From: Avidehalobacter sp964569265
GTDB taxonomy: Bacteria > Bacillota > Dehalobacteriia > UBA4068 > UBA4997
Direction of reading: 5' to 3'
Assembly: GCA_964569265.1 (NCBI GenBank)
Contig: CAZMTO010000010.1
Location: 1-49,521, forward strand
DNA length: 49,521 nucleotides
The notes beneath the pieces were generated by a model. That model had not been told where the DNA came from. It worked only from the letters and a program-made list of their open reading frames with translations, and did not search any database. A program made the translations under genes and the position numbers. Every line of letters starts with the position of its first letter. Positions within the stretch are counted from its first letter, which is position 1. Below, one piece after another: positions 23,765 through 31,445 of this stretch.

Positions 23765-24042
23765 GTTTGAAACGTACGCCGGATAATGACACGGCAGATG
23801 TTACGCAATTATCGCAAATTCCAGAAAGGTAAATGAGCGGCAGATGCGCGACCACCTACCCAAGCAGCGTTTCAAGAGTGCGCCGGATAATGACACGGCA
23901 GATGTTACGCAATTATCGCAAATTCCAGAAAGGTAAATGTGCGGCAGATGCGCGAAGTGGGACGGTTTTGTCGAGCAAGCTGCACTAATAGTGCGCGTGG
24001 CGAGCAAAATTGGCCCACGACAAAGCAGATGCCGTGCAGTTA
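23765..24042 (+). repeat. Hairpin repeat cluster running into the dacF 3' end
   Basis: A 104-bp direct repeat (GCCGGATAATGACACGGCAG at 23778 and 23882, extending through GCGGCAGATGCGCGA) precedes a fuller hairpin copy. In that copy GTGGGACGGTTTT pairs with AAAATTGGCCCAC, with one A/G mismatch. The apex is GCACT-AAT-AGTGC (about 23983-23995). The right end GCAGATGCCGTGCAGTTATC contains the TAA stop of dacF at 24040-24042. Confidence 0.85.
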
Positions 24043-25203
24043 TCCTTTCTGGGAGAAGGGTACAACAAAAACCTGCCACACCCCCTGCCACGATTGCCTG
24101 ATAACCAAACGCAGGCTATACTTGCCGACATCACGCGCGGCCAACAAATTGGTGCTGTATGTATCGCCGTCGGCATTAGTGTAGCTTACCGTGCCAACAA
24201 CTTCTCCGTGGTGTACCGGCGCATTAACCGAACTCGGCAGGTCAATGGTTTGCTCAAAGTTGGCAACATCACCGTTTTTGTTTATATGGTACAGCGATTT
24301 TTCGGCAAAAACGCTCACCTCATCACGGCCGCCGTTTTGCACCGGCACCGTTGCTATGGGCGTGTTAGCCTCAATTATCAGGCTGGGGCTAAAGTTGGCA
24401 AAGCCCCAGTTTAACAGCGCTTTGGCATCACCGTAAATATCGGTGCTGTTAAGCACCACTGCAATAAGCTGCATACCGTCTTTGGTGGCACTGCCCACAA
24501 AGGTGTTGCCGGCCTGACGTGTATAGCCGGTTTTAACACCGTCGGCAATATCATACTGAGAAAGCAGATCGTTGCGGTTATAAACCTGATAATCTTCTTC
24601 GCCGTTAAGCTTTTTTACGGTAAATTTGCGCGTATTTATAATCTCGCGAAAATCCTCGCTGTCCAGCGCCGCCCTTGCTATCATCGACAAATCATAGGCC
24701 GTGGTATAGTGATTTTCGTTATGCAGACCGTGCGGGTTGGCAAAATGCGTATTCTTCAGCCCCAAATCACTCACACGTTGGTTCATCATCTCAACAAAGG
24801 CCTTTTCGCTGCCGGCAGTGCCAATAGCTATGGCCTGGGCAGCATCGTTAGCCGAATACAGCATCATCGCCATCAGCAATTCTTCGGCGGTTTGCGTAGT
24901 ACCGGCCCGCAGCGCCAGCCCGGTTTCACCGACATTGCTAAAATCGGCAGGCAGGGTTATCTTATCCGTCATCTGCAAATTTTCCAACGCCAGCATTGCC
25001 GTCATAATTTTGGTAGTGCTGGCCGGGTACATCTTTTGGTTTTGATTTTGCCCCCACAGTACCTTGCCGCTGCTCTGTTCTATCAAAATGGCCGCCTGCG
25101 CTGCCAACTGCGGTGCTGCCATAGCTTTGGGTGTGCCAACACAGGCCCCAAACAGCAGCACCACCGCCATAAACAGGCAAAGCCATCGGCTGTGCTTAAT
25201 CAT
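24040..25203 (-). CDS. dacF: D-alanyl-D-alanine carboxypeptidase, DacF-type
   Basis: A 387-residue low-molecular-mass penicillin-binding protein. It has a signal peptide (about 1-29) and the S11 active-site motifs: PASTTKIM (SxxK) near residue 61, YSANDAA (SxN) near 116 and DGVKTGYT (KTG) near 218. A PBP5-like C-terminal domain follows from about 265. In spore formers DacF trims cortex peptide side chains from the forespore. It overlaps gerW by 8 bases (ATGATTAA), consistent with a sporulation unit. The last residues, VPFSQKG, and the stop are encoded by sequence resembling the dispersed repeat (ATCCTTTCTGGGAGAAGG), so the original C-terminal anchor may have been replaced. Confidence 0.9.
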   Translation of the reverse strand: MIKHSRWLCLFMAVVLLFGACVGTPKAMAAPQLAAQAAILIEQSSGKVLWGQNQNQKMYPASTTKIMTAMLALENLQMTDKITLPADFSNVGETGLALRAGTTQTAEELLMAMMLYSANDAAQAIAIGTAGSEKAFVEMMNQRVSDLGLKNTHFANPHGLHNENHYTTAYDLSMIARAALDSEDFREIINTRKFTVKKLNGEEDYQVYNRNDLLSQYDIADGVKTGYTRQAGNTFVGSATKDGMQLIAVVLNSTDIYGDAKALLNWGFANFSPSLIIEANTPIATVPVQNGGRDEVSVFAEKSLYHINKNGDVANFEQTIDLPSSVNAPVHHGEVVGTVSYTNADGDTYSTNLLAARDVGKYSLRLVIRQSWQGVWQVFVVPFSQKG

Positions 25204-25633
25204 CGGTCACCGCCCCGTCCGCCGGTTCAACCTCTACAACTACCTTAGGTTCGGCGTTTTTGGCGTTTTTATCGCTTTTAAAAGCATTTTCTATCTTATC
25301 AATAAGGCCAGGGGTCATATCCACCAACTTATCCAAAGGGTCCTGTCCATTTACCGGTATATAGCGCACGCTGCCGTTGCCGCAGGCCAAAAAGCCCACC
25401 GGGTTAACCGACAAACCACCGCCGCTGCCGCCGCCAAAGGCAGGGTCGGCAGATTTTTCAGCAGCGTATTCACCACCGCCGGCCACAAAGCCCAGGCTAA
25501 CCTTGGATATCGGTATAATTGTAATATCACCGGCGGTTATCGGCTGGCCAACCACCGTGTTTACATTTACCATACCGCCCAGCTTTTCCATGGCGGTACC
25601 AATAAGCCCCTCGATATTTTTTTCACCACTCAT
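25196..25633 (-). CDS. gerW: Sporulation protein YtfJ / GerW
   Basis: A 145-residue protein of the GerW (YtfJ) family. It begins IEGLIGTAMEKLGGMVNVNTVVGQPI and has the glycine-rich GFVAGGGEYAA and FGGGSGGGLSVNPVGFLA segments. An acidic/Val-rich tail ends it. In Bacillus this protein is made in the forespore and is needed for normal germination; the mechanism is unknown. It lies between a DUF2953 gene and dacF, equivalent to the ytfI-ytfJ pair, and overlaps dacF by 8 bases. It is soluble, with no membrane segment. Confidence 0.92.
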   Translation of the reverse strand: MSGEKNIEGLIGTAMEKLGGMVNVNTVVGQPITAGDITIIPISKVSLGFVAGGGEYAAEKSADPAFGGGSGGGLSVNPVGFLACGNGSVRYIPVNGQDPLDKLVDMTPGLIDKIENAFKSDKNAKNAEPKVVVEVEPADGAVTDD

Positions 25634-25695
25634 AATTACACCCCTTTTGCATATTTACCACTACACACCAATTTTGCCTATACATCAGCCATACA

Positions 25696-26298
25696 TCAGC
25701 GGCATACAAGCTGCTTTGCAACGCCTGCCAAAACAGCACCCACGCCGGTATCAGCCTCAACATCGGCCGCTATGCGGCTTTGGGCCAACAGGCTTGGCGG
25801 CGGCAGCAATGTTACGGCCAGCCTGCAATTTGCCGGTTTAGGCCAGGCAGCCACCCTACAGCTTGCATAAGCCATAGCTGCGTGCAGGCCCGACATTACC
25901 CCACCGGCCAGCATAGCCGCAGCAAAAGGCTCGCCACCCACTGCCGCACACAGGCTTAAACGCCGCACACGCACTGCCCCCGCTGCACCCCTTAGCATTG
26001 CCCTGCCAAGGCGCGGCAGCAGTTTACGTTGTTTGGGTGACGTTGCAGTCCTGCCCGGTTTTTTGGCGGTAACTATGGCCGCCACCTGTGACCAATCGGC
26101 GTTTGCTACTGACTGCAACAGGGCGGGCGGCGCAATTTTTTGGCTGAATACGCGCACCCGTTTTTGCCCCGGCGGCCAAGGCAGCCAATACACTGTCAGT
26201 TCGGCAGCGGTAAAATTAGCAGCCAAACGCACCGGATACAGCAGCAGCAATATCAGCAGTAATAATATTATCAGCAGAATTTTCATACAAAAAGACAT
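25696..26298 (-). CDS. DUF2953 protein (YtfI-like)
   Basis: A 200-residue protein with a strong N-terminal membrane anchor (about 5-22, KILLIILLLLILLLLYPVRL) and a basic, Ala/Arg-rich remainder. Its position directly before gerW matches ytfI-ytfJ of Bacillus, and the anchor-plus-beta-rich pattern fits DUF2953. Low-complexity composition makes the call less certain than its neighbours. No convincing ribosome binding site precedes either possible ATG (26298 or 26286). It follows leuS by 38 bases and may be read through from it. Function unknown; sporulation is inferred from context. Confidence 0.7.
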   Translation of the reverse strand: MSFCMKILLIILLLLILLLLYPVRLAANFTAAELTVYWLPWPPGQKRVRVFSQKIAPPALLQSVANADWSQVAAIVTAKKPGRTATSPKQRKLLPRLGRAMLRGAAGAVRVRRLSLCAAVGGEPFAAAMLAGGVMSGLHAAMAYASCRVAAWPKPANCRLAVTLLPPPSLLAQSRIAADVEADTGVGAVLAGVAKQLVCR

Positions 26299-26336
26299 TT
26301 AAAGCATCGCAAAACATTTACAACATATTTTGCGCC

Positions 26337-28802
26337 TTATTTTACCACAATATTCACCAGTTTATCCGGCACCACAATAGTTTTTACCACCGACTTGCCG
26401 CCCAGCCATTTTTCGTAATCGGCGTTAGCAGCCACAGCTTCGGCAGCAGCGGTTTTATCCAAACCGGCAGCTATGGTAAGGCGGGCTTTAAGCTTGCCGT
26501 TTACCTGCACGGCAATTTCCACCTCGTCCTTTTGCAGGTATTCTTCAACATAGGCCGGCCAGTTGGCGTTATAAACCATACCCTCGTGGTTGGTCTGCTG
26601 CCACATTTCTTCACAAATATGCGGCGCAAAGGGAGAAAGCATAATAATCAGCTTATCAGCGGCATCGCGCAGAATTTCTCCGTTGGCAGCATCGCCCTTG
26701 GCATCACGGTAGGCGGTCATAGCGTTTACCATTTCCATCATAGCGCTTATGGCCGTATTAAAGTTAAAGCGCCCGGCCACATCGTCGGTAACCTTTTTAA
26801 GCGTAGCGTGAACCACCCGGCGCAGCTCTTTGCCGGCAGGATCAACTTCGGTGCCGGTATATTCGATATCATAAACAGCGGCAACCAGCTTCCACACACG
26901 GTTAAGGAAGCGATAGCAGCCTTCTACCGCGCTGTCGTTCCATTCAAGGTCACGTTCCGGCGGGGCAGCAAACAGTATAAACAAACGTGCCGTATCGGCG
27001 CCGTACTTGTCAATTATTTCTTCGGGGCTTACTACATTGCCCAGAGATTTGCTCATTTTGGTACCGTCTTTAAGCACCATACCCTGCGTAAGCAGGTTGG
27101 TAAACGGCTCGTCTACGCTTACAAGGCCCATATCGTAAAGCGCCTTGGTAAAAAAGCGTGCATACATAAGGTGCAAAATAGCGTGTTCTACGCCGCCGAT
27201 ATATTGGTCTACCGACAGCCAGTAATCAGCCTTTTGCTTATCCCAGGCAGCCTCGGCGTTTTTCGGGTCGGTATAGCGCACAAAATACCACGACGAACAC
27301 ATAAAGGTGTCCATAGTGTCCATTTCTCGCGTAGCCTTGCCGCCACAGCAGGGGCAGGTAGCCTCGGCAAAGGTGGGGCTGGTTTTAAGCGGCGATTCGC
27401 CAAAGGGCAAAAATTCTACATCGGTAGGCAGCATAACCGGCAATTCATCTTCCGGCACGGGCTGCATACCGCACTTGTCGCAATAAACCATCGGTATGGG
27501 CGCACCCCAATAACGCTGACGGCTTATCAGCCAGTCACGCAGGCGGTAGTTAACAACGCGCTTGCCCAAGCCTTTTGCCTCCAGCATATCAGCAATGGCC
27601 TCTATACCTTCGGGCTTATTACGCAGGCCGTCAAATTCACCGGAATTTACCAGCACACCGACATCAACAAACGCCGCTTCCATCGGCGCGTTAATATCCT
27701 GTTCGGCATCTTCGGCAATAACGCGGATAATCGGCAGGTTATATTTATGTGCAAAGTCAAAGTCACGCTCATCGTGAGAAGGCACACCCATAACAGCACC
27801 GGTGCCGTAATCCATCAAAACATAGTTGGTAATCCAAATCGGCACTTTTTGGCCGTTTACCGGGTTAATAGCATAAGCACCGATAAACATACCCTCTTTT
27901 TCCAGATTGCCGGAGGTTCTGTCGATGTTGGAAAGCTGCTGTACCTTTTTAACAAATTCGGCCACGGGGGCTTCGTATTCGGTGCCCTTAGTCAGCTTTT
28001 CTACCATCGGGTGTTCAGGCGCCAGCACCATATAGGTTACGCCAAAAATAGTATCTACACGGGTGGTAAACACGGGCAGGTCTTCGCCGGCCTCGGTTTT
28101 AAACATAGCCTCTACACCAACGCTGCGGCCAATCCAGTTGTTCTGCATAGTTTTAACTTTTTCCGGCCAACCGGGCAGCTTGTCCAAATCGTCCAGCAGG
28201 CGCTGTGCATAATCGGTAATTTTAAAGAACCACTGATCCAGCGCTTTTTTCTCTACTACTGCGCCGCAACGCTCACAGGCACCGTCTACCACCTGTTCGT
28301 TAGCCAAAACCGTAGCACAAGACGGACACCAGTTTACAGCAGCGTGCTTTTTGTAGGCCAAACCCTTTTTATAAAGCTGAATAAACAGCCACTGTGTCCA
28401 CTTATAGTATTCAGGCAGGCAGGTGGCAACCTCTCTGTCCCAATCGTAGCTTAAGCCCATACTTTTAAGCTGGGCGCGCATATTAGCCATATTTTCCAAC
28501 GTCCAGTCACGCGGGAACACACCGTGCTTAATAGCAGCGTTTTCTGCCGGCAGGCCAAAAGAGTCCCACCCCATAGGGTGCAGCACATTGTAGCCCTGCA
28601 TATGCTTAAAGCGTGCCACAACATCACCTATAGAATAATTACGCACGTGACCCATATGCAAATTGCCGGACGGATACGGGAACATTTCCAGCGCATAGTA
28701 TTTGGGTTTATCGGCATCCTCGGTAACCTTAAAAGCGCCGGTATTCTCCCATTGCTGCTGCCATTTGCTTTCTATTGCCCTAAAATCGTAGTGTTTGTCC
28801 AT
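26337..28802 (-). CDS. leuS: Leucyl-tRNA synthetase
   Basis: An 821-residue class I synthetase, full length. HIGH-type motif YPSGNLHMGHVRNYS is near residue 42 and the KMSKS loop (DGTKMSKSLGNVV) near 580. Between them lie two zinc-type cysteine clusters (CPSC...CERC near 153-173; CDKCGM...CPCC) and the CP1 editing domain with its threonine-rich GVPSHDERDFDFA segment. It charges tRNA-Leu. The ATG at 28802 follows GGGGGT; the open frame extends 5 codons further but the extension overlaps that site. A promoter with TTGCCA/TACAAT lies upstream, and no T-box is visible. Confidence 0.97.
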   Translation of the reverse strand: MDKHYDFRAIESKWQQQWENTGAFKVTEDADKPKYYALEMFPYPSGNLHMGHVRNYSIGDVVARFKHMQGYNVLHPMGWDSFGLPAENAAIKHGVFPRDWTLENMANMRAQLKSMGLSYDWDREVATCLPEYYKWTQWLFIQLYKKGLAYKKHAAVNWCPSCATVLANEQVVDGACERCGAVVEKKALDQWFFKITDYAQRLLDDLDKLPGWPEKVKTMQNNWIGRSVGVEAMFKTEAGEDLPVFTTRVDTIFGVTYMVLAPEHPMVEKLTKGTEYEAPVAEFVKKVQQLSNIDRTSGNLEKEGMFIGAYAINPVNGQKVPIWITNYVLMDYGTGAVMGVPSHDERDFDFAHKYNLPIIRVIAEDAEQDINAPMEAAFVDVGVLVNSGEFDGLRNKPEGIEAIADMLEAKGLGKRVVNYRLRDWLISRQRYWGAPIPMVYCDKCGMQPVPEDELPVMLPTDVEFLPFGESPLKTSPTFAEATCPCCGGKATREMDTMDTFMCSSWYFVRYTDPKNAEAAWDKQKADYWLSVDQYIGGVEHAILHLMYARFFTKALYDMGLVSVDEPFTNLLTQGMVLKDGTKMSKSLGNVVSPEEIIDKYGADTARLFILFAAPPERDLEWNDSAVEGCYRFLNRVWKLVAAVYDIEYTGTEVDPAGKELRRVVHATLKKVTDDVAGRFNFNTAISAMMEMVNAMTAYRDAKGDAANGEILRDAADKLIIMLSPFAPHICEEMWQQTNHEGMVYNANWPAYVEEYLQKDEVEIAVQVNGKLKARLTIAAGLDKTAAAEAVAANADYEKWLGGKSVVKTIVVPDKLVNIVVK

Positions 28803-28857
28803 TAAATATACCCCCAATTAACGCCGATGTCGGCAAAAATTAACTCATACTGTTTTT

Positions 28858-28886
28858 ATTGTAACGCAAAGCCACTGTTTTGGCAA
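28858..28886 (-). promoter_or_regulatory. Promoter of leuS
   Basis: Minus strand TTGCCA (28886-28881), 17 bases, TACAAT (28863-28858). The leader of about 50 bases contains a small hairpin GCCGA-CA-TCGGC. Confidence 0.65.
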
Positions 28887-28896
28887 GTTTTTTATG

Positions 28897-30156
28897 CTAT
28901 AACAAACCGGCTGCCGCCATATCGGCAAAGGTTCGCTTTACGGCAATTTTAGCGTGGCAACGGTTTACCCCACCCTGAAAATACGCAATATACGGCGCCC
29001 TTATCGGGGCATCGGCCGAAAGTTCTATAGAGCTGCCGCTGACAAACGAACCGCTGGCCATAATAACCTGATCGGTGTAGCCCGGCATATCCCAGGGTTC
29101 CGGCGTAACATAGCTGTCTACCGGCGAATACTTTTGGATACCCCGACAAAATGCTATCAATCTATCGGCCGATTTAAACTCTATCGACTGTACAATATCG
29201 GCACGGGGCGCCCCCACAGCAGGCAAAATATCAAAGCCCAGCTCGCGGCAGAACGCTGCCGTATATTCCGCACCGCAAAGTGCCTCCTGCACCACAAGGG
29301 GCGCAAAATACAGCCCCTGATAAAACACCCGGCTGGCCATCAGCGCCGGGCCAACCTCGCTGCCGATACCCGGTGCCGTAAGCCTACAGGCCGCACGCTC
29401 CACTAAATCGGCACGGCCTGCCACGTAACCGCCGCAGGGCGCAATACCACCGCCCAAATTTTTTATCAGAGAACCGGCGATAAGGTCGGCCCCCACCATC
29501 GTCGGCTCTTTAGCCTCAACAAATTCGCCGTAGCAGTTATCGACAAAAATCAGCACATCGGGGTACGCTGCCTTTATGGCCGCAAAAATATCCGCCATAA
29601 CCGCCACCGAAATTGCCGGCCGCCACGCATACCCGCGTGACCGCTGAAACGCCACTATCTTGGTTTTATCGCTGATAGCGTCTACTATAGGCCCGGCAGC
29701 CGGTGCGGCAAAATCAATATCTGCCTGACGATACTTTATGCCCAGCTCCAGCATCGAACCGTAAGCTTCGCCCTGCAAGCCTATCACCTTTTGCATGGTA
29801 TCGTAAGGCTCGCCCACATACAGCAGCTCATCTCCCGGCAGCAAATTGCCCAGCAAAGCCAGACTTATGGCGTGCGTGCCGCTTACTATCTGCTGGCGCA
29901 TAAGGCAGGCCTGAGCGCCAAAAATGTCGGCATACACCTGCTCTAAGGTATCGCGGCCAACATCACCGTAGCCATACCCGGTAGAATCCCGCAGGTGAGC
30001 TTCGCTTATTTTATGGCGTCGCATTGCATCTAACACGCGGGCAAAATTTTCTTCGGCCTGCGGCGCATATTCGGCAGCAAACCGCTGCATGGCAGCTTCG
30101 GCCGCTGCCGCCGCATTATCCAGCTTTTGCTGCATATCTGTACTGATTTCCGTCAT
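28897..30156 (-). CDS. Methionine gamma-lyase family PLP enzyme (YnbB-like)
   Basis: A 419-residue aminotransferase-fold protein of the Met_gamma_lyase family (also annotated as aluminium resistance protein). Visible are STGYGYGDVGRDTLEQVYADIFG near 60, LIFVDNCYGEFVE near 210 with the cofactor-contacting Asp, and the presumed PLP lysine in IAGSLIKNLGGGIAPCGGYVAG near 240. The conserved position beside hfq and miaA in Clostridia is kept. The true substrate is unestablished; a cystathionine/methionine lyase role is inferred from family. It follows hfq by 31 bases and is probably co-transcribed with it. Confidence 0.85.
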   Translation of the reverse strand: MTEISTDMQQKLDNAAAAAEAAMQRFAAEYAPQAEENFARVLDAMRRHKISEAHLRDSTGYGYGDVGRDTLEQVYADIFGAQACLMRQQIVSGTHAISLALLGNLLPGDELLYVGEPYDTMQKVIGLQGEAYGSMLELGIKYRQADIDFAAPAAGPIVDAISDKTKIVAFQRSRGYAWRPAISVAVMADIFAAIKAAYPDVLIFVDNCYGEFVEAKEPTMVGADLIAGSLIKNLGGGIAPCGGYVAGRADLVERAACRLTAPGIGSEVGPALMASRVFYQGLYFAPLVVQEALCGAEYTAAFCRELGFDILPAVGAPRADIVQSIEFKSADRLIAFCRGIQKYSPVDSYVTPEPWDMPGYTDQVIMASGSFVSGSSIELSADAPIRAPYIAYFQGGVNRCHAKIAVKRTFADMAAAGLL

Positions 30157-30187
30157 TTTAAACCTCTTTTATAAAATTATTATGTGT

Positions 30188-30415
30188 TTAATACTCGCTG
30201 GGCATATCTATATGCTGGGCAGGCGCCACTGTAGATACCGCCTGCTGATACACCATCTGGCGTTTATCGCCGCTTTGTATCACCAGCACATCGTCATCAT
30301 ATGTTAGCAACACCCCTTTTAGCTGAAACCCGTTAAGCAGAAAAAAGGTTGCCGCTATGCCCCGGTACTGCAATTCGTCTAAAAAATATTCTTTAAGATT
30401 AAAACAAGCCTTCAC
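30188..30415 (-). CDS. hfq: RNA chaperone Hfq with an altered Sm2 pocket
   Basis: A 75-residue Sm-like protein. Sm1 reads TFFLLNGFQLKGVLLTYDDD (about 23-42) and Sm2 reads QMVYQQAVSTVAP (about 53-65). Hfq is a hexamer that brings small RNAs to mRNAs. The usual Y-K-H-A of Sm2 is Y-Q-Q-A here (Gln57-Gln58), so the lysine and histidine that line the proximal uridine pocket are missing. The N-terminal Gln-Asp pair (Q8-D9 in E. coli) is Lys8-Glu9. The GTG at 30415 is the start: it follows GGGGGT, and the upstream frame lacks a ribosome site. Order mutS-mutL-miaA-hfq is conserved. Confidence 0.93.
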   Translation of the reverse strand: MKACFNLKEYFLDELQYRGIAATFFLLNGFQLKGVLLTYDDDVLVIQSGDKRQMVYQQAVSTVAPAQHIDMPSEY

Positions 30416-30492
30416 CGCCGCACCCCCTGCAATTAGCCTTACCAACAGTTTATCCAAAAGGCAGGCGCACGGTTACGCGGTTAAAATTATTT

Positions 30493-31443
30493 TTATTTTA
30501 GCTGCCCTGCCGCGGGCAAAACCGCCGCCAGCAGGTCGTTTAAGGGTTTGTCGGCTCGCAGCCAGCAAATACGCTCATCGCGCCGCCACCACGTAAGCTG
30601 ACGTTTGGCAAAATGCCGCGTGTCGCGCTTTATCAGCTCCACCGCCGTGTCATAGCTTATATCACCGGCCAGATAGCTGCAAATTTGGCGGTAACCCAAA
30701 CCCTGCATCGGCTTTAAACCGGCGGTGTAGCCCATTGCCAGCAGGCCCTTTACTTCATCCACCAAACCGTCGGCCAGCATTATATCAACGCGCTGTTCAA
30801 TGCGGCGGTAAATTTCATCACGGTCTCGCAGCAGGCCCACCATCAGCAGGTTATAGGGGCTTTCTGCCGCCCGCCCCTGCTCCGATATCGGCTTGCCGGT
30901 GGTTAAATAAACCTCCAGCGCCCGCACCAGCCTCTTTTCATCGTTAGGCGATATTTGTGCAGCCGCCTTAGGGTCAACCTCGGCCAGGCGTTGGTGCAGC
31001 ACATTGCGCCCAAGCTGCTGATATTCGGTATGCATCTTATCACGCAAAGCGGTATCTGCCCCGGCAGTGCTGTCAAGGTCGTAGGCATCTACCAGCGCCG
31101 AAAGATACAGCCCCGTGCCGCCTACCACCATAGGCAGGTGGCCGCGCTCCCAAATTTCGGCAATTTTAGCTGCGGCCTGCGCCTGAAAATCAGCTACTGA
31201 CATCGGCTCGTCAGGGTCTAAAATATCTATCATATGGTGGCGCACCGGTTTGCCTGCTGCCGACAAAGTTTCGGCCGGGCGTATTTTAGCCGTGCCAATG
31301 TTCATATAGCGGTAAAACTGCATCGAATCGCCGGAAATTATCTCGGCATTAAGCATAGCCGCCAGTTCTACCGAAAATGCCGTTTTGCCAACCGCCGTCG
31401 GGCCTAATATCACCAGCAGCGGCGTTTTTTCAGTGTCCGTCAT
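30493..31443 (-). CDS. miaA: tRNA dimethylallyltransferase MiaA
   Basis: A 316-residue enzyme adding the isopentenyl group to A37 of tRNAs reading UNN codons. It begins with the P-loop LGPTAVGKTAFSVELA (about 12-27). It continues with SGDSMQFYRYMNIGTAK, HHMIDILDPDEPMSVADFQ, GGTGLYLSAL and the C-terminal LIKRDTRHFAKRQLTWWRRD, all family signatures. Two bases separate its ATG from the mutL stop, and its ribosome site is inside mutL, so translation is coupled. Confidence 0.96.
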   Translation of the reverse strand: MTDTEKTPLLVILGPTAVGKTAFSVELAAMLNAEIISGDSMQFYRYMNIGTAKIRPAETLSAAGKPVRHHMIDILDPDEPMSVADFQAQAAAKIAEIWERGHLPMVVGGTGLYLSALVDAYDLDSTAGADTALRDKMHTEYQQLGRNVLHQRLAEVDPKAAAQISPNDEKRLVRALEVYLTTGKPISEQGRAAESPYNLLMVGLLRDRDEIYRRIEQRVDIMLADGLVDEVKGLLAMGYTAGLKPMQGLGYRQICSYLAGDISYDTAVELIKRDTRHFAKRQLTWWRRDERICWLRADKPLNDLLAAVLPAAGQLK

Positions 31444-31445
31444 AA

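Noticed and set aside
30416..30457. Longer Hfq starting at 30457
   Set aside because: No ribosome site there, and the extra 14 residues do not belong to Hfq; GTG at 30415 follows GGGGGT and gives the conserved start.
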